A DNA stretch of 64,000 nt from NCBI RefSeq assembly GCF_003577475.1, contig NZ_QPEP01000009.1, positions 1 through 64,000 of the forward strand. Direction: 5' to 3'. The notes beneath the pieces were generated by a model, which had not been told where the DNA came from, ran no database searches, and worked only from the letters and a program-made list of their open reading frames with translations. Shown piece by piece: positions 8,704 through 22,182 of this stretch. Positions within the stretch are counted from its first letter, which is position 1. Each line of letters opens with the position of its first letter. Both the position numbers and the translations under genes were made by a program. This DNA is from Salinibius halmophilus. GTDB lineage: Bacteria > Pseudomonadota > Gammaproteobacteria > Pseudomonadales > Natronospirillaceae.

Positions 8704-11672
8704 TCAATACTCTCCCGCTTCAGTGCGCCAGGCAGCCTTATGGTGAACTTGGTTCCCCGCTTAGAAAGCGGGTTCGCTGGGCTATCCACACTGATTTGGC
8801 CATAGTGTTCTTCAATGATGGCAAAGGTTAAAAACAGGCCCAAACCCGTGCCTTTACCAACCTCTTTAGTGGTGAAAAATGGGTCAAAGATACGATCTAT
8901 CACCTCTCCCGGAATCCCGGTTCCTTGGTCTTCGACCGTGACAATGACGGAGTGTTCTTCTTGTTGGCTGCTGATGACGACATCACCACCATTAGGACTG
9001 GCGTCGGCAGCGTTGTTTAGTAGGTTAATGAAAACCTGTGATAACCGTTGTGGCTCGCAGCGAATTAGTAGTGAGTCCTCACAGCGGTTGATGAATAATA
9101 CATTGTTTCGTTGTTTCGACAACGTCACGAGATGAATGGCTTCCTCGATCAGTTTTCGTATGCTGTAGTCTTCTGAGCCGCTACCATGTTGCTCTTGCCC
9201 TGCGTGGGCAAAGTTAGTAAGCGACTGCATAATACGGCTAATGCGGCGTGTCTGGTCAATAATTTGCCCAGAAACCTCTTGCACCTCTTGCATGTCTTGC
9301 GCGTATTTCATGTCTTGCGCTAAGCAGTCGATATTGGTCACAGGGTTACCAATTTCGTGCGCCACACCCGCCGCGAGGCTGCCAATGCTTGCAAGTCTTT
9401 CACTGTGCATTAGTTGGTTTTCTAATACACGAAACTCTGTTTGGTCTTCGATTAGGATGATTGTACCACGGGTGCCGGCTCGGTGGCTTAGCACCGCCGC
9501 TTTCTGCAAGTTTAACCAACGCGGTGACTTGTTCACCTCAAGGCGCTTGCGGTAACTTGCCTGTTCATTGCTATCGAGAAACTCGCTAATCACACTTTGC
9601 CATGGCTCTGGTAGGTCTTCCACCTCGTGGCCTAAAGCATCATCAATAGCTAAACCTGTAATACTTGCCAGCTCTGGGTTCCACAAAACAATCTCGCCAT
9701 CATCGTTTAACGAGCAAACCCCTATTGGCATGCTTAGCAAGGTTTCTTTATGATGGCGGCGCAATAAATCAAGTTCGGCGGCCATGCCTGTTAAACGATC
9801 ATGTAGCCCTTCTAATTCCTGTTCAAACTGGTTTAAGTCGGCAGCCCCTTGGTCAATCGCCTGCCAAGGCAGGTGCTTGTCGATGAGGATACGTGCCGCA
9901 GATGGCCCAAGTAAACCAGACAGGTTGGCTTCAATACGCTCGCGCACTTTGCGCAGTGCAAACGGCCTAAACTCTGTTCGCTTAAAGCCTAAGTCTCGCA
10001 AGGCTTTGCTGACTTCACGCTCAGCGACTACTTGCCCAAGTGGTTTAGCAAGCAAGTCTTCCATTTCATCAATGCTATCTACCGATAATGTGCGCTTGCG
10101 GGGCCTAACTGGCGTGTTGATCACACAGTTTTCAGCTGCCGCTTGTTCGGCGTCATTCGCTGGACGAAAAACTGAAATGGCGATAAAAGTGATTAAGTTA
10201 GCGGCTGTAGCAAAGCCTGCTAACCAAAATCTACCTTCATCACTAAACCCTGCGTTCATATAGCTTATCGAGTTAAAAATAAGCAACCGGGCGTCGGTCC
10301 AAAGTGGCACGAGTAGGGTTACGAACCAGGTACCTAAGCCGACGGCTAACCCAATAACAAAGGCTCTTGAACTTGCTTGTGGCCACAGCAGTAAGCCAAT
10401 TAGGCCTGGCAATAGTTGTATTACGCCAACAAAGCTTACAAGCCCTAACCGCGTTAGTGGATGAATTTGTTGTAGCGCTACATAAAAAATATAGGCCAGA
10501 GTAATGATGGCAAATAAAATCCAGCGGCGTTGCCAAAGCAGCAAAGCATGAATATCAACTCGATCATGTGGACGATAATATGGCAGTACCAAGTGATTCA
10601 TTACCATAGAGGTCAACGACAGGGTAAGGGTAATTAGCGCTCCGGATGCTGCCGATAAGCCACCAAGGTATGCCAAGATGCCCAGCCATTTGTCGTTATT
10701 GGCAATGCCAATGCCAATAGGAAACTGCTCTGGAAAACTTGGATGCGTTTGGGCTATGCCTGCCCATAAAATAGGCAGTACCGGCAAACTCATTATCAAC
10801 AAGTAAACCGGAAACCAAACCGCCGCCTTGCGGATGTGAGCAGCCCCGTGTTGACCTTTAAACATGGTTAAAAACACATATGGCATCAGCAGCGGCGACA
10901 GCGCAAACATTGCCAGCATCGCCAGCCATGTCAACGGCGACATGCTGTCATATAGCGCCGCCGTTGACCTAGGATTGTTGGCAAGCCATTCATTCATTGG
11001 TGCAATGCCACCAAATACCTGCCAAACGGCGTAAATCCCTACCGCTACAAACGCCACTAACTTAAATACCGCCTCGGTTGCCAACGCAAGGCGCAAGCCA
11101 TCATTTTGCTCATTCGGGTGCGAGTTGCGGGCGCCAAAGAGCATGGTGAAAATGATCAGCACAAAGCAATAAATAAATGCGGTATCGGTGGCGCTAATAC
11201 CTGGTGTTGGGTCGCCTAAAGTAGGAGGTGGCGAGCCCAGTAGGGTAATGGAAGCGGTGACAGCTTGAATTTGCAGCACCATCAATGGCAGAGTTGCCAG
11301 CAGTAATGCAATGGTGGTGGCGAGCCCCGCGGCCTTGCTGTGATAGCGGTAAGCCATGACATCAGCTAGCGATGATAGTTGCTTGTTTCTTACAATGCGT
11401 AAAATGGGGTACAGCAATATGCCAGCAAACAAGGCGGCAAGGGTAAAACCAACATAGTAGGTGAGGTAAGTAAGGCCGGCCTCAAAGGCAAACCCTATCG
11501 ACCCATAAAACGCCCAGCCACTACAATAAACACCGAGCGATAAAACGAAAATGCTGGGTTTGTTGGACAGTTTTTTAAGCGCACTGAAGCGATCAGCCGA
11601 GTAAGCAACAGCAAACAGAACAAGTAAATAGCTGCCGCCTAGCAGCAATAGCCACAACGGATTAATGTTCAT
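8700..11672 (-). CDS. cbrA: Sensor histidine kinase with sodium/solute symporter domain, CbrA type
   Basis: A two-part protein of about 990 residues. The N-terminal 500 residues form a sodium:solute symporter-like region with about 13 membrane segments. This is followed by a PAS domain (around 640-750), a HisKA dimerisation domain with the phospho-accepting His in [16 protein letters not shown], and an ATPase domain with the N box [12 protein letters not shown] and the G box GTGLGLFL. CbrA of pseudomonads senses or transports histidine and controls CbrB. The ATG at 11672 is chosen over TTG 11708 because AAGG lies 6 bases before it. It starts inside the end of the small upstream gene cbrX. Confidence 0.9.
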   Translation of the reverse strand: MNINPLWLLLLGGSYLLVLFAVAYSADRFSALKKLSNKPSIFVLSLGVYCSGWAFYGSIGFAFEAGLTYLTYYVGFTLAALFAGILLYPILRIVRNKQLSSLADVMAYRYHSKAAGLATTIALLLATLPLMVLQIQAVTASITLLGSPPPTLGDPTPGISATDTAFIYCFVLIIFTMLFGARNSHPNEQNDGLRLALATEAVFKLVAFVAVGIYAVWQVFGGIAPMNEWLANNPRSTAALYDSMSPLTWLAMLAMFALSPLLMPYVFLTMFKGQHGAAHIRKAAVWFPVYLLIMSLPVLPILWAGIAQTHPSFPEQFPIGIGIANNDKWLGILAYLGGLSAASGALITLTLSLTSMVMNHLVLPYYRPHDRVDIHALLLWQRRWILFAIITLAYIFYVALQQIHPLTRLGLVSFVGVIQLLPGLIGLLLWPQASSRAFVIGLAVGLGTWFVTLLVPLWTDARLLIFNSISYMNAGFSDEGRFWLAGFATAANLITFIAISVFRPANDAEQAAAENCVINTPVRPRKRTLSVDSIDEMEDLLAKPLGQVVAEREVSKALRDLGFKRTEFRPFALRKVRERIEANLSGLLGPSAARILIDKHLPWQAIDQGAADLNQFEQELEGLHDRLTGMAAELDLLRRHHKETLLSMPIGVCSLNDDGEIVLWNPELASITGLAIDDALGHEVEDLPEPWQSVISEFLDSNEQASYRKRLEVNKSPRWLNLQKAAVLSHRAGTRGTIILIEDQTEFRVLENQLMHSERLASIGSLAAGVAHEIGNPVTNIDCLAQDMKYAQDMQEVQEVSGQIIDQTRRISRIMQSLTNFAHAGQEQHGSGSEDYSIRKLIEEAIHLVTLSKQRNNVLFINRCEDSLLIRCEPQRLSQVFINLLNNAADASPNGGDVVISSQQEEHSVIVTVEDQGTGIPGEVIDRIFDPFFTTKEVGKGTGLGLFLTFAIIEEHYGQISVDSPANPLSKRGTKFTIRLPGALKRESIE

Positions 11673-11838
11673 CGTACGCCTTATGAATAACGAACGGTGA
11701 TACGGCAAGCACTATCAACCATACCGCATGTAACGCGTAAGGGTGATTTAGTGCTTGTTCGGTCCATGTTTGCCAGTTTGGCGGCAAAATTGCGATAACT
11801 AGTACCAAGATTGCAATAAATAAGCTTTTGGTATTCAT
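11662..11838 (-). CDS. cbrX: Small membrane protein CbrX
   Basis: A 58-residue reading frame starting MNTKSLFIAILVLVIAIL, with two hydrophobic stretches (residues 6-18 and about 39-51) and a short charged tail. Its last 11 bases overlap the start of cbrA, which implies translational coupling. A small gene overlapping cbrA in this position is known as cbrX in Pseudomonas putida. I assign the name from position and size, not from a sequence alignment. It lies just upstream of the kinase and may be needed for its translation or membrane insertion. Confidence 0.7.
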   Translation of the reverse strand: MNTKSLFIAILVLVIAILPPNWQTWTEQALNHPYALHAVWLIVLAVSPFVIHKAYDEH

Positions 11839-11960
11839 GTTGGTATCCGCTCAATGATTGGTCAATGTTACCGAAGGAAACACTCAGATCAAAGCATCAA
11901 TCATGATTCGGTGGTATCAAAGTGTTAGCATATGTGCAGAACCAATAGGAGAAGAACGCC

Positions 11961-12809
11961 TTGAACCGCTGGATTAGTTACTTAGCAACTGCTGCATACA
12001 ACACCGCCAACGCGCTGTTTAAGTATTTTGTTGATGTGTTACGTACCATGCTTCGTATGTTGCGCTCGCCAAAAAGTACAATGACACGCATAAAAGACAA
12101 GGCGAATCTTGGTTGGGGGGCCATCATCATCGTGTTGGGTGCTATCGCACTGGCGCAGAGTGTTTTTTATAAGCAAGCAGATGTTGACTACATTTTTTAC
12201 CATTCCGTATTGCCAGATTTGCTACCCGATCAAATTAGTCCTACTTACCGCGATATCCAGTTTGAACTAAGCCTGTCTGAACTGGCGCCTGCAGAGCAAA
12301 CCCAAGAGCTTCAGGACTATATTTTTGAAGAGGTTGACCGAGAAATTATTACCCGTCCATACGAGGCTTTTAAAGCAAACTACCAAGCAGGCTGGGTGAT
12401 GATCGCGCTAGCGTGGAGCACTTGGATGATGATTGTGGCGACAGCGTTTAAAGCCCGGTTATTGCGCGCTAAGCGCATCAACAAACCAACCTATTTGCAA
12501 TGGTTTTGCATGATTGGTTTTGTTATGACGCCGATGGTGCTACAGGCAATTTGGTTTGCGCTTAATGCATTGTTATCCGATGGCTACATTTTAGCCAATG
12601 AACTACAGCCCTTAACTTTTAGTAATTATCTACCTGAAGGCATTTTGGCGGGCATTTTGGGCTTGTTCTCTGTCTTTATGATTTGGGTATTAGTGCTCTT
12701 AGCTATGTTGTGGCGCTATGTTGCCAAGGTTGGCTGGCTAGAAAGCGTGATTTGGACGCTGGTTCTAGGCTTTTTTATGCTGCCTTTGTCGATTTATATG
12801 GGTGGGTAA
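11961..12809 (+). CDS. Yip1-like multi-pass membrane protein
   Basis: A 282-residue hydrophobic protein with about five predicted membrane spans: residues 52-68, 145-163, 182-205, 225-250 and 258-278. A long polar loop (70-140) lies between spans 1 and 2. The layout resembles bacterial Yip1-domain proteins, but no diagnostic motif settles it. The start is TTG at 11961; the strong AGGAG at 11947-11951 decides it. The gene is divergent from cbrX-cbrA and no function can be assigned. Confidence 0.7.
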   Translation: MNRWISYLATAAYNTANALFKYFVDVLRTMLRMLRSPKSTMTRIKDKANLGWGAIIIVLGAIALAQSVFYKQADVDYIFYHSVLPDLLPDQISPTYRDIQFELSLSELAPAEQTQELQDYIFEEVDREIITRPYEAFKANYQAGWVMIALAWSTWMMIVATAFKARLLRAKRINKPTYLQWFCMIGFVMTPMVLQAIWFALNALLSDGYILANELQPLTFSNYLPEGILAGILGLFSVFMIWVLVLLAMLWRYVAKVGWLESVIWTLVLGFFMLPLSIYMGG

Positions 12810-13051
12810 AAAAGCAACAATTTAACTTGCGACCTAGCCAAAAAGCCGATTAAACTATGGTGGCTTAATAAAGTTAAGCCACCTAGGCACTGGTTACCTC
12901 CAGTGAGCTAGGTCAGCACCGAGTAATTACCGTTGCTCGGTCGCGAAGTACTTATCTGTACTGCGCTGGCACTCTGACTTAGTTTCCTCCCTGTTAAAGG
13001 CGCGGACCTGGTGGTGTTTAATCTATAACTCTAATAGAGGTAGACATTGCC
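12810..13051 (+). other. Structured leader region upstream of ilvI
   Basis: The 242-base gap holds three successive hairpins: gtggctta/taagccac (12860-12882), cctag..cactgg/ccagtg..ctagg (12882-12912) and ccgag/ctcgg near 12919-12941. No leader peptide rich in branched-chain codons and no T-tract terminator was seen, so classical attenuation is not supported. It may be a leader RNA or simply promoter-region palindromes. Confidence 0.35.
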
Positions 13052-14788
13052 ATGACGGCGAACACCCCAGAAATGCTATCCGGCGGCGAAATGCTCATTC
13101 GAGCGATTGCTGAGCACGGAACCGAATATGTTTATGGTTATCCAGGTGGTGCAGTACTGCACATCTATGATGCCATCCACAAACAAGACAAAGTTAAACA
13201 CGTACTTGTTCGCCACGAGCAGGCGGCTACACACATGGCCGACGCTTATGCACGTGCGACGGGCAAAGCTGGTGTTGTACTGGTGACATCTGGCCCGGGC
13301 GCAACGAACGCCGTAACGGGTATCGCGACTGCGTTTATGGACTCCATTCCTATGGTTGTTATCACGGGTCAGGTGATGAGTCACCTAATCGGTGAGGATG
13401 CGTTCCAAGAAACCGATATGATGGGGATCTCGCGCCCAATCGTGAAACACAATATGTCAGTGCGCCGAGCAGAAGACATTCCGATGGCTGTGGCTCGGGC
13501 TTTCTATATTGCTGAAAGTGGTCGTCCGGGCCCGGTTGTTGTTGATATTCCAAAAGATATGACGGCGCCGAACGAAAAATTCCCTTATGTGTTCCCGAAA
13601 GATGTGAGCATGCGCTCATACAATCCGGTGCAAAAAGGCCATACAGGGCAAATTAAAAAGGCTGCTAAAGCCTTGCTTGCCGCGCGTCGACCAATCATCT
13701 ACGCCGGTGGTGGTGTTATCAGTGATCATGCGTCAGAAGAGTTAACCAAACTTGCTCGCACACTTGGTTGTCCCGTTACCAACACCTTGATGGGCTTAGG
13801 CGCTTTCCCTGGTACCGACAAACAATTTGTTGGCATGTTAGGTATGCACGGCAGCTACGAAGCTAACCAAACCATGCACAATGCTGATGTGATTTTAGCC
13901 GTTGGCGCACGCTTTGATGACCGCGTAACCAACAATGTGAAGAAGTTCTGCCCGAACGCCACCATTGTTCACATTGATATTGATCCGGCGTCCATTTCTA
14001 AAACTGTGTCTGCTCATATTCCAATCGTTGGTCCATGTAAGTCTGTACTGACCGAGATGATTGAAATCGTTGAGAAGAGTGCCAGCAAAATAGACCAAGA
14101 GGCTTTGGCTTTATGGTGGAAGCAGATTGACGAGTGGCGTCAAAAGCATGGTGGTCGCTACCGTAAAGACGACAGTGAAAAGCTGAAGCCGCAGCAGGTT
14201 ATCGAAGCGGCGTGGCGGCAAACCAAGGGTGATGCTTTTGTTACCAGTGATGTTGGTCAGCACCAGATGTTTGCAGCGCAATATTACAAGTTCAACAAGC
14301 CAAACCGTTGGATCAACTCAGGTGGATTGGGCACAATGGGTTTTGGTTTGCCAGCAGCAATGGGGGTTAAGCTCAACTTCCCAGAGGAAGAAGTTATTTG
14401 TGTAACCGGTGAAGGCTCTATTCAAATGAATATTCAAGAGCTGTCAACTTGTTCGCAATATGGTCTGGGTGTGAAAATTCTTAACCTGAACAATGGTTAC
14501 CTAGGCATGGTGAAACAGTGGCAAGACATGAACTATGAGTCACGTTACTCACAGTCTTACATGGATAGCTTGCCAGACTTCATTGCACTTGCTGAAGCCT
14601 ATGGCCACATTGGTATCCGCATTACTAAGCCAGAAGAGTTAGAAGAGAAGCTGGCTGAAGCATTCTCTTATAAAGATCGCTTGGTATTCATTGATGTATT
14701 GGTAGAGCCAAAAGAGCACGTTTATCCAATGCAGGTGCCTATGGGTGCAATGAATGACATGTTCTTGAGCAAAACGGAGCGTACATAA
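13052..14788 (+). CDS. ilvI: Acetolactate synthase III large subunit
   Basis: Catalytic subunit of acetohydroxyacid synthase, the first common step of valine, leucine and isoleucine synthesis; uses thiamine diphosphate, Mg and FAD. The 578-residue protein has the N-terminal [13 protein letters not shown] block, the catalytic-Glu region [20 protein letters not shown], the FAD region RFDDRVTNN and the ThDP/Mg motif [29 protein letters not shown]. The ilvH ATG overlaps its stop by one base. Its cofactor is made by the thi operon at 19-24 kb. Confidence 0.97.
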   Translation: MTANTPEMLSGGEMLIRAIAEHGTEYVYGYPGGAVLHIYDAIHKQDKVKHVLVRHEQAATHMADAYARATGKAGVVLVTSGPGATNAVTGIATAFMDSIPMVVITGQVMSHLIGEDAFQETDMMGISRPIVKHNMSVRRAEDIPMAVARAFYIAESGRPGPVVVDIPKDMTAPNEKFPYVFPKDVSMRSYNPVQKGHTGQIKKAAKALLAARRPIIYAGGGVISDHASEELTKLARTLGCPVTNTLMGLGAFPGTDKQFVGMLGMHGSYEANQTMHNADVILAVGARFDDRVTNNVKKFCPNATIVHIDIDPASISKTVSAHIPIVGPCKSVLTEMIEIVEKSASKIDQEALALWWKQIDEWRQKHGGRYRKDDSEKLKPQQVIEAAWRQTKGDAFVTSDVGQHQMFAAQYYKFNKPNRWINSGGLGTMGFGLPAAMGVKLNFPEEEVICVTGEGSIQMNIQELSTCSQYGLGVKILNLNNGYLGMVKQWQDMNYESRYSQSYMDSLPDFIALAEAYGHIGIRITKPEELEEKLAEAFSYKDRLVFIDVLVEPKEHVYPMQVPMGAMNDMFLSKTERT

Positions 14789-15279
14789 TGCGTCGGATTA
14801 TTTCAGTACTAATGGAAAACGAAGCAGGTGCGCTGGCGCGAGTAACTGGCCTATTTGCTCAACGTGGTTACAACATTGAGTCTTTGTCGGTTGCACCAAC
14901 TGATGATCAAACATTGTCTCGCTTAACGCTGACCACTATTGGTGAAGATCGGGTGATTGAGCAAATTACCAAGCAGCTCAATAAGCTGGTTGAAGTGGTT
15001 AAGGTGATTGATCTGACGGAAGGCAATCATATTGAGCGCGAAATCATGATGATCAAGGTGCGTGCCACGGGTGCAACCCGCGAAGAAGTGAAGCGCACTG
15101 CTGATATCTTCCGAGGCCAGATCATTGATGTAACGCCATCGACTTATACCATCCAGCTAACCGGTACGGGCGATAAGTTGACTGCATTCATTGAGGCAAT
15201 CTCGATTGCTACCATTATGGAAGTGGTGCGTTCTGGTGTGTCGGGTATTGCTCGAGGCGAAAAAACGCTAGCGCTGTAA
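14788..15279 (+). CDS. ilvH: Acetolactate synthase III regulatory subunit
   Basis: The 163-residue small subunit activates IlvI and confers valine feedback inhibition. The N-terminal ACT domain is clear: ISVLMENEAGALARVTGLFAQRGYNIES, with the valine-binding turn NEAGALARV. The C-terminal half is the ALS small-subunit domain. It is fused by overlap to ilvI and followed by a strong terminator, so ilvIH is a two-gene operon. Confidence 0.97.
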   Translation: MRRIISVLMENEAGALARVTGLFAQRGYNIESLSVAPTDDQTLSRLTLTTIGEDRVIEQITKQLNKLVEVVKVIDLTEGNHIEREIMMIKVRATGATREEVKRTADIFRGQIIDVTPSTYTIQLTGTGDKLTAFIEAISIATIMEVVRSGVSGIARGEKTLAL

Positions 15280-15298
15280 GCTTTAGTTAAGCTAACTA

Positions 15299-15337
15299 AA
15301 AATAGCCCGTTGATTCGTCAATTGGGCTATTTTTTTG
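15299..15337 (+). terminator. Rho-independent terminator of ilvIH
   Basis: The stem aaatagccc/gggctattt is followed by seven T residues, about 20 bases after the ilvH stop. Confidence 0.9.
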
Positions 15338-15425
15338 CCTATTACAACAGTTTTGCTTGGGTTAGAGGGTGGCACGGCATTTGCTGTTACTGGCCTGTCC
15401 AACACACAACTCAAGGAAGCTAACC

Positions 15426-16139
15426 ATGAAACGCCTTATCTTGGCAGTACCTATTATCGCACTTAGCGGCTGTGTGAGTAATGCCGTTGTGCACGGTAGT
15501 GGCACTGAAGTCGAAGTCAGTATGTCGTCAGCTGGCATAGAACACATAGAAATTAGTGGCATAGGTGAGCTGACACTTCAGCCAAACGACTCGCAATCGA
15601 GCACGCTGCTCATCTCTGGTGACGACAACCTAGTTGAACGCTTGCATATTGAACGCAAAGGTAACCGCCTTATTATTAAACCTAAAAATCGCTTTCCAAA
15701 TACCTGGGTGCAAAACACGCCGCTAACCTACGCGCTAAATCACAATGTGAAGTCGGTAGAAATTTCTGGCTCGGCAGATTTGGTTGCTGACGATATTGCG
15801 CAGCCATCGTTCGAGCTTGATATTTCTGGTTCCAGCACTGCGCAACTGGGGTTGTCGGTTGAGCAATTAGACATTGATATTTCTGGCTCTGGTCGAATTT
15901 ATGCCGATGGCAGTGCCCAGAACGTTGAGTTAGAAATAAAAGGCTCAGGCCGTTTGTACGCGCCTCGCTTGCAAGGTAGTGAGGCTGATTTGGATGTGGT
16001 CGGCTCTGGTCGAGTGGAGATTGGTGAATACTCGCTGTTAGACGTATCCGCTGTTGGGTCGGCAAAGGTCTATTATAGTGGCGAGCCGATGATCAATAGC
16101 TCCGCTGTTGGCTCGGCAACGGTAATGCCTATTTATTAA
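15426..16139 (+). CDS. GIN-domain (DUF2807) lipoprotein
   Basis: A 237-residue exported protein. The signal peptide MKRLILAVPIIALSGC ends in a lipobox (LSGC), so it is probably a lipoprotein. The rest is a repetitive right-handed beta structure with recurrent G-S-G/A motifs (EISGSADLV, DISGSSTAQL, DISGSGRIYA, VVGSGRVEIG, AVGSAKVYY), typical of the putative auto-transporter adhesin head GIN domain. ATG 15426 is chosen for the AAGGA at 15413-15417 and the signal peptide; the longer frame from 15369 lacks both. The role is unknown, perhaps envelope stress or adhesion. Confidence 0.85.
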   Translation: MKRLILAVPIIALSGCVSNAVVHGSGTEVEVSMSSAGIEHIEISGIGELTLQPNDSQSSTLLISGDDNLVERLHIERKGNRLIIKPKNRFPNTWVQNTPLTYALNHNVKSVEISGSADLVADDIAQPSFELDISGSSTAQLGLSVEQLDIDISGSGRIYADGSAQNVELEIKGSGRLYAPRLQGSEADLDVVGSGRVEIGEYSLLDVSAVGSAKVYYSGEPMINSSAVGSATVMPIY

Positions 16140-16143
16140 AAAA

Positions 16144-16190
16144 CACCCGCAAGACGCCAATACTGCGGTTTAACAGTATTGGCGCGGGTG
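16144..16190. terminator. Long hairpin between convergent genes
   Basis: An almost perfect stem of about 20 bp (cacccgc and gccaatactg paired with cagtattggc and gcgggtg) lies between the GIN lipoprotein stop and the protease stop. It is likely a shared bidirectional terminator; the T tracts are short. Confidence 0.6.
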
Positions 16191-16214
16191 TTGTTACATT
16201 ATGATGTGCCGCTA

Positions 16215-18287
16215 TTAATTACAGCTGTGCTTCGTCCATACATACCATGGGTCTGTAGAGCCTGGCGTATCACCACGAGTCCACCACTTGGCCGTATACA
16301 CCACACCGTTGTAAGACACGTGATTACCTTGCGTGTAGATCGAGCTGCTGCTCCATGCACTGGCACTTGGACAATCACCAGGTGTAACGATCGGCGAGGT
16401 GATCGGCGTTACAATTGGCGTAGGTGTCGGCGTTGTGTTGCCGGCATCATAGCTCACTGACAAGCTCACGCCACTGAAGTCAGTGTAGCCGCGCAACATA
16501 ATGTTGTAGCTACCTGCTTGTGGGCTAGCAAATTCACACACTTCGCTGTTGCCATTCACATATGGTCGGCAATCCCAGCTTGCTGTGGTAGGTGTGCTGT
16601 CTTGTTTAACGTACAAGTCGGCGTCACCTGTGCCACCTGCAATGCGTATGCTTAAGTTCGAAGCGTTCGCTGGCACGACTAGTTCGTAAATGCCGCTATT
16701 TGTGCTTCGTGTACCCGATAAGCCGGTTACCGTGCTGCCATTCTGAATTGGCGTCACACTGCTTACTGGTTCATTCACTGTTACACGCTTAGTCGTAGTG
16801 TCCGATGCGCCATCGTCATCAGTAACCGTTAGGCTAACTGTGTAAGTCCCCCCTGCAACATAGGTATGGCTTGGGCTAGCCGCGCTAGATGTGCTGCCAT
16901 CGCCAAACTGCCAGTTGTAGGTGGTGATGGTGCCATCAGCATCACGTGAGGCGTTATTAAAGCTTACTGTTAGCGCTTGCGCTGAGCTAGAGAATGACGC
17001 GGTTGGTGCTTGGTTGCTAGGCGTGCTTGAACCACCACTCACATTCGTTGTTGGTAACTGACCATTAAAGTAACCCGAAATTTCTTTCCAAATTTCTTCA
17101 ATACGCGCGCCCTTGTTTGCTGATGAGCCACCTAGGTGGTGCAACGCGATAACCCGGTTATTAGCTGCATTGATAACCGGTGAACCAGAAGAGCCGCCTT
17201 CCGTGTCACAGCTGTACGAAATGTCGGTGGTGCGATAGTAGTCAGAGCCATAAACATTGTTGTCTTTGACGCGGCAAGCACCGTTGTACTGATCGTCGAA
17301 TAAGCTGATATGTTTCTGCCAGCCTCGAGGGTGGTGCACAATATACAGCTCGCTACCATTGGCAGGGCGGTTCGCATCTAAACCAAAATGACCAAACGGC
17401 TTCGCCGCATTTAGGTTCTTCACTGTGAAGAGCGTGAAGTCCAATGGATCATTTGTAGCGATCACCTGGTCAACCGCTAGGCGTACTTGTGGACCCGTTG
17501 CATTGCGCTCGTAGTTAAACACAATCTCAGAGCCGTTTGCTTCTGATTGGTTGGCAATACAGTGGTTGTTGGTCATGAAGTACTCACCACCGCCAACTTT
17601 CCACGCCGTACAAACCGAGTTATTCATGTACAACTTACCAACTGGTGTACGATGCGTGTAGGCTTGGTTTTCACGCGTACCACTAGCCGCATTAGCATAA
17701 GTGTAAGCATGCTGATAATCAGGGCCGCCAACAGTTTTAAGCGGGTTAATGACCGCAAAATCTTCGCTATCCGGGTTTGGGTAGCCAAAATCATAGGCTG
17801 CAACATTCACTCTTGCCGCTTGGCTAGACTCACCCACTAAACGCAGTGTAAGTTGATCGGCAAAGAAAATTGTTGTCGCAAATCGACCCTGCTCATTCAA
17901 ACTGGCGGTGTGATCGTATTGCACGACCGTTTGACCAACCACTTCACCGTGCTCGTTGCGAATTTCATCGTTAGCACGAACTTCAAGTGCCATGCCTTGT
18001 GGAATACTTAGCTCATTGAAGTGAACTCGCAAATAACTTGCACCTGGTTCCGCAATAATGATCTCGGGCCGTTCAATTGATAGCGACTCTGGTGTCGCAC
18101 CTTCGCTTACTTTGCCGTTTAGGCTTAGCGCGATATCAGCTTCAACTGTTTGGCCTACCACCATAGGAGCCGGCTTGGCTTGTACGTCTGGTGTTGGTTC
18201 TACCTGAGGTTGTTCTATTGGCGAAATGTTGATCTGACATGCCGCTAAGGGCATGGTCGCAATCGCCAAGGCTAGTAGTTTTTTCAT
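16215..18287 (-). CDS. Secreted trypsin-like serine protease with PKD, PPC and chitin-binding domains
   Basis: A 690-residue exported protein. The signal sequence ends in a lipobox-like LAAC. The protease domain (about 200-420) shows the catalytic His in TNNHCI, Asp in DPLDFTLF and Ser in EGGSSGSPV, in the style of lysyl-endopeptidase-like S1 enzymes. A PKD domain (WQFGDGSTS...SHTYVAGGTYTVSLTV) follows, then a bacterial pre-peptidase C-terminal (PPC) domain (GGTGDADLYV), a Thr-Pro linker, and a C-terminal CBM5/12 chitin-binding module (YTQGNHVSYNGVVYTAKWWT). The ATG at 18287 follows AAAGG. Probably cleaves proteins in chitinous material. The lipobox may or may not be used. Confidence 0.85.
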   Translation of the reverse strand: MKKLLALAIATMPLAACQINISPIEQPQVEPTPDVQAKPAPMVVGQTVEADIALSLNGKVSEGATPESLSIERPEIIIAEPGASYLRVHFNELSIPQGMALEVRANDEIRNEHGEVVGQTVVQYDHTASLNEQGRFATTIFFADQLTLRLVGESSQAARVNVAAYDFGYPNPDSEDFAVINPLKTVGGPDYQHAYTYANAASGTRENQAYTHRTPVGKLYMNNSVCTAWKVGGGEYFMTNNHCIANQSEANGSEIVFNYERNATGPQVRLAVDQVIATNDPLDFTLFTVKNLNAAKPFGHFGLDANRPANGSELYIVHHPRGWQKHISLFDDQYNGACRVKDNNVYGSDYYRTTDISYSCDTEGGSSGSPVINAANNRVIALHHLGGSSANKGARIEEIWKEISGYFNGQLPTTNVSGGSSTPSNQAPTASFSSSAQALTVSFNNASRDADGTITTYNWQFGDGSTSSAASPSHTYVAGGTYTVSLTVTDDDGASDTTTKRVTVNEPVSSVTPIQNGSTVTGLSGTRSTNSGIYELVVPANASNLSIRIAGGTGDADLYVKQDSTPTTASWDCRPYVNGNSEVCEFASPQAGSYNIMLRGYTDFSGVSLSVSYDAGNTTPTPTPIVTPITSPIVTPGDCPSASAWSSSSIYTQGNHVSYNGVVYTAKWWTRGDTPGSTDPWYVWTKHSCN

Positions 18288-18480
18288 TTTTATATGCCTT
18301 TCCGTTTTGCATGTTAGCCTCAACAGTCTTGACGTCTTCTTGGTTTTAGTCTGTGATCTATGCACACATGCTTGGCTGTATGTAAGAAAATCAGTTAAAC
18401 CCCGCATGGTTACTGGGATAGAGAGATTGTTAGGTAGGTTTTGAAAATGTTTTTTTTGTGTAGTGAGCGAGCAAAGAAAA

Positions 18481-18506
18481 GCCGGCGGTTCATTCGAACA
18501 GCCGGC
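18481..18506 (-). terminator. Hairpin with minus-strand T tract
   Basis: The stem gccggc..gttc/gaac..gccggc is followed on the minus strand by ttttcttt. It lies upstream of the protease gene and would stop minus-strand transcription entering from the riboswitch region. No gene on that strand ends here. Confidence 0.45.
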
Positions 18507-18681
18507 AAAAAAAATTCGATCGGTGATTGGAGAGAGACCGTATCAAATCTTGGGGAATCACTACCAAAGTAGTGTTGCTCGCTAGTGTCTGAGAAACACA
18601 CCAAGGTTACAAGTGTGTAACAGCAGAAAAGTAAAACTATTATTGCGCCCTGTGAACCAATCGGTACCATAGGCAGCGAAA

Positions 18682-18827
18682 TCTTGTCGGGGAACTCACT
18701 GTAAATGTGAGTTGAGACCAAAGATGTGTGATTGATCGAAAGCGCCAATGTTAAAAAAGGGCGTTTTCCGGCACACATAAGGGACCCGTTGAACCTGATC
18801 AGGCTAAGACCTGCGTAGGGAACAAGA
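18682..18827 (+). promoter_or_regulatory. TPP (thiamine pyrophosphate) riboswitch
   Basis: The conserved 3' half is unmistakable: accc-gttgaacctgatc at 18784-18800, then gcgtagggaa at 18813-18822. The 5' half has cggggaactca and tgagttgagacc (18688-18718), the cggggnnc...ctgaga pattern. Helix P1 is tcttgt (18682-18687) with acaaga (18822-18827). A long optional P3 extension is closed by atgtgtg/cacacat. Downstream, gtctcttgt (18873-18881) is complementary to acaagagac (18822-18830), so it can compete with P1 and probably forms the expression platform. It controls the thi operon. Confidence 0.93.
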
Positions 18828-18883
18828 GACCTGTCGTGTATTCGTCTGCTTGCGCATTCCTGCGCCCAAGCCCTGTCTCTTGT

Positions 18884-21977
<3,094 letters not shown>

Positions 21978-21981
<4 letters not shown>

Positions 21982-22181
21982 GTCAAGTTTCACTAAATGG
22001 AGAGTGGCAGCCATTAGAAAACGAAGTGCCACTGGTTGAAGCACTCGCGCTATGGGGATATGGCGAAGCGAAAGTTGCGGTGGCTGTGAATGGTCAGTTT
22101 GTTGCTCGCAGTCAGCACGGTGAAGTAACCGTTAAAGCGGGTGATCAGGTTGATGTGGTGGCGCCGGTGACGGGAGGTTAA
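21978..22181 (+). CDS. thiS: Thiamine biosynthesis sulfur carrier protein
   Basis: A 67-residue ubiquitin-like protein ending in Gly-Gly (VAPVTGG), whose C-terminus is converted to a thiocarboxylate and donates sulfur to thiazole synthase. The ATG at 21978 overlaps the thiO stop; the longer frame from 21957 is inside thiO. The adenylating enzyme ThiF is not encoded in this operon and must come from elsewhere, or a MoeB homologue must do the job. Confidence 0.95.
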
Positions 22182-22182
22182 T

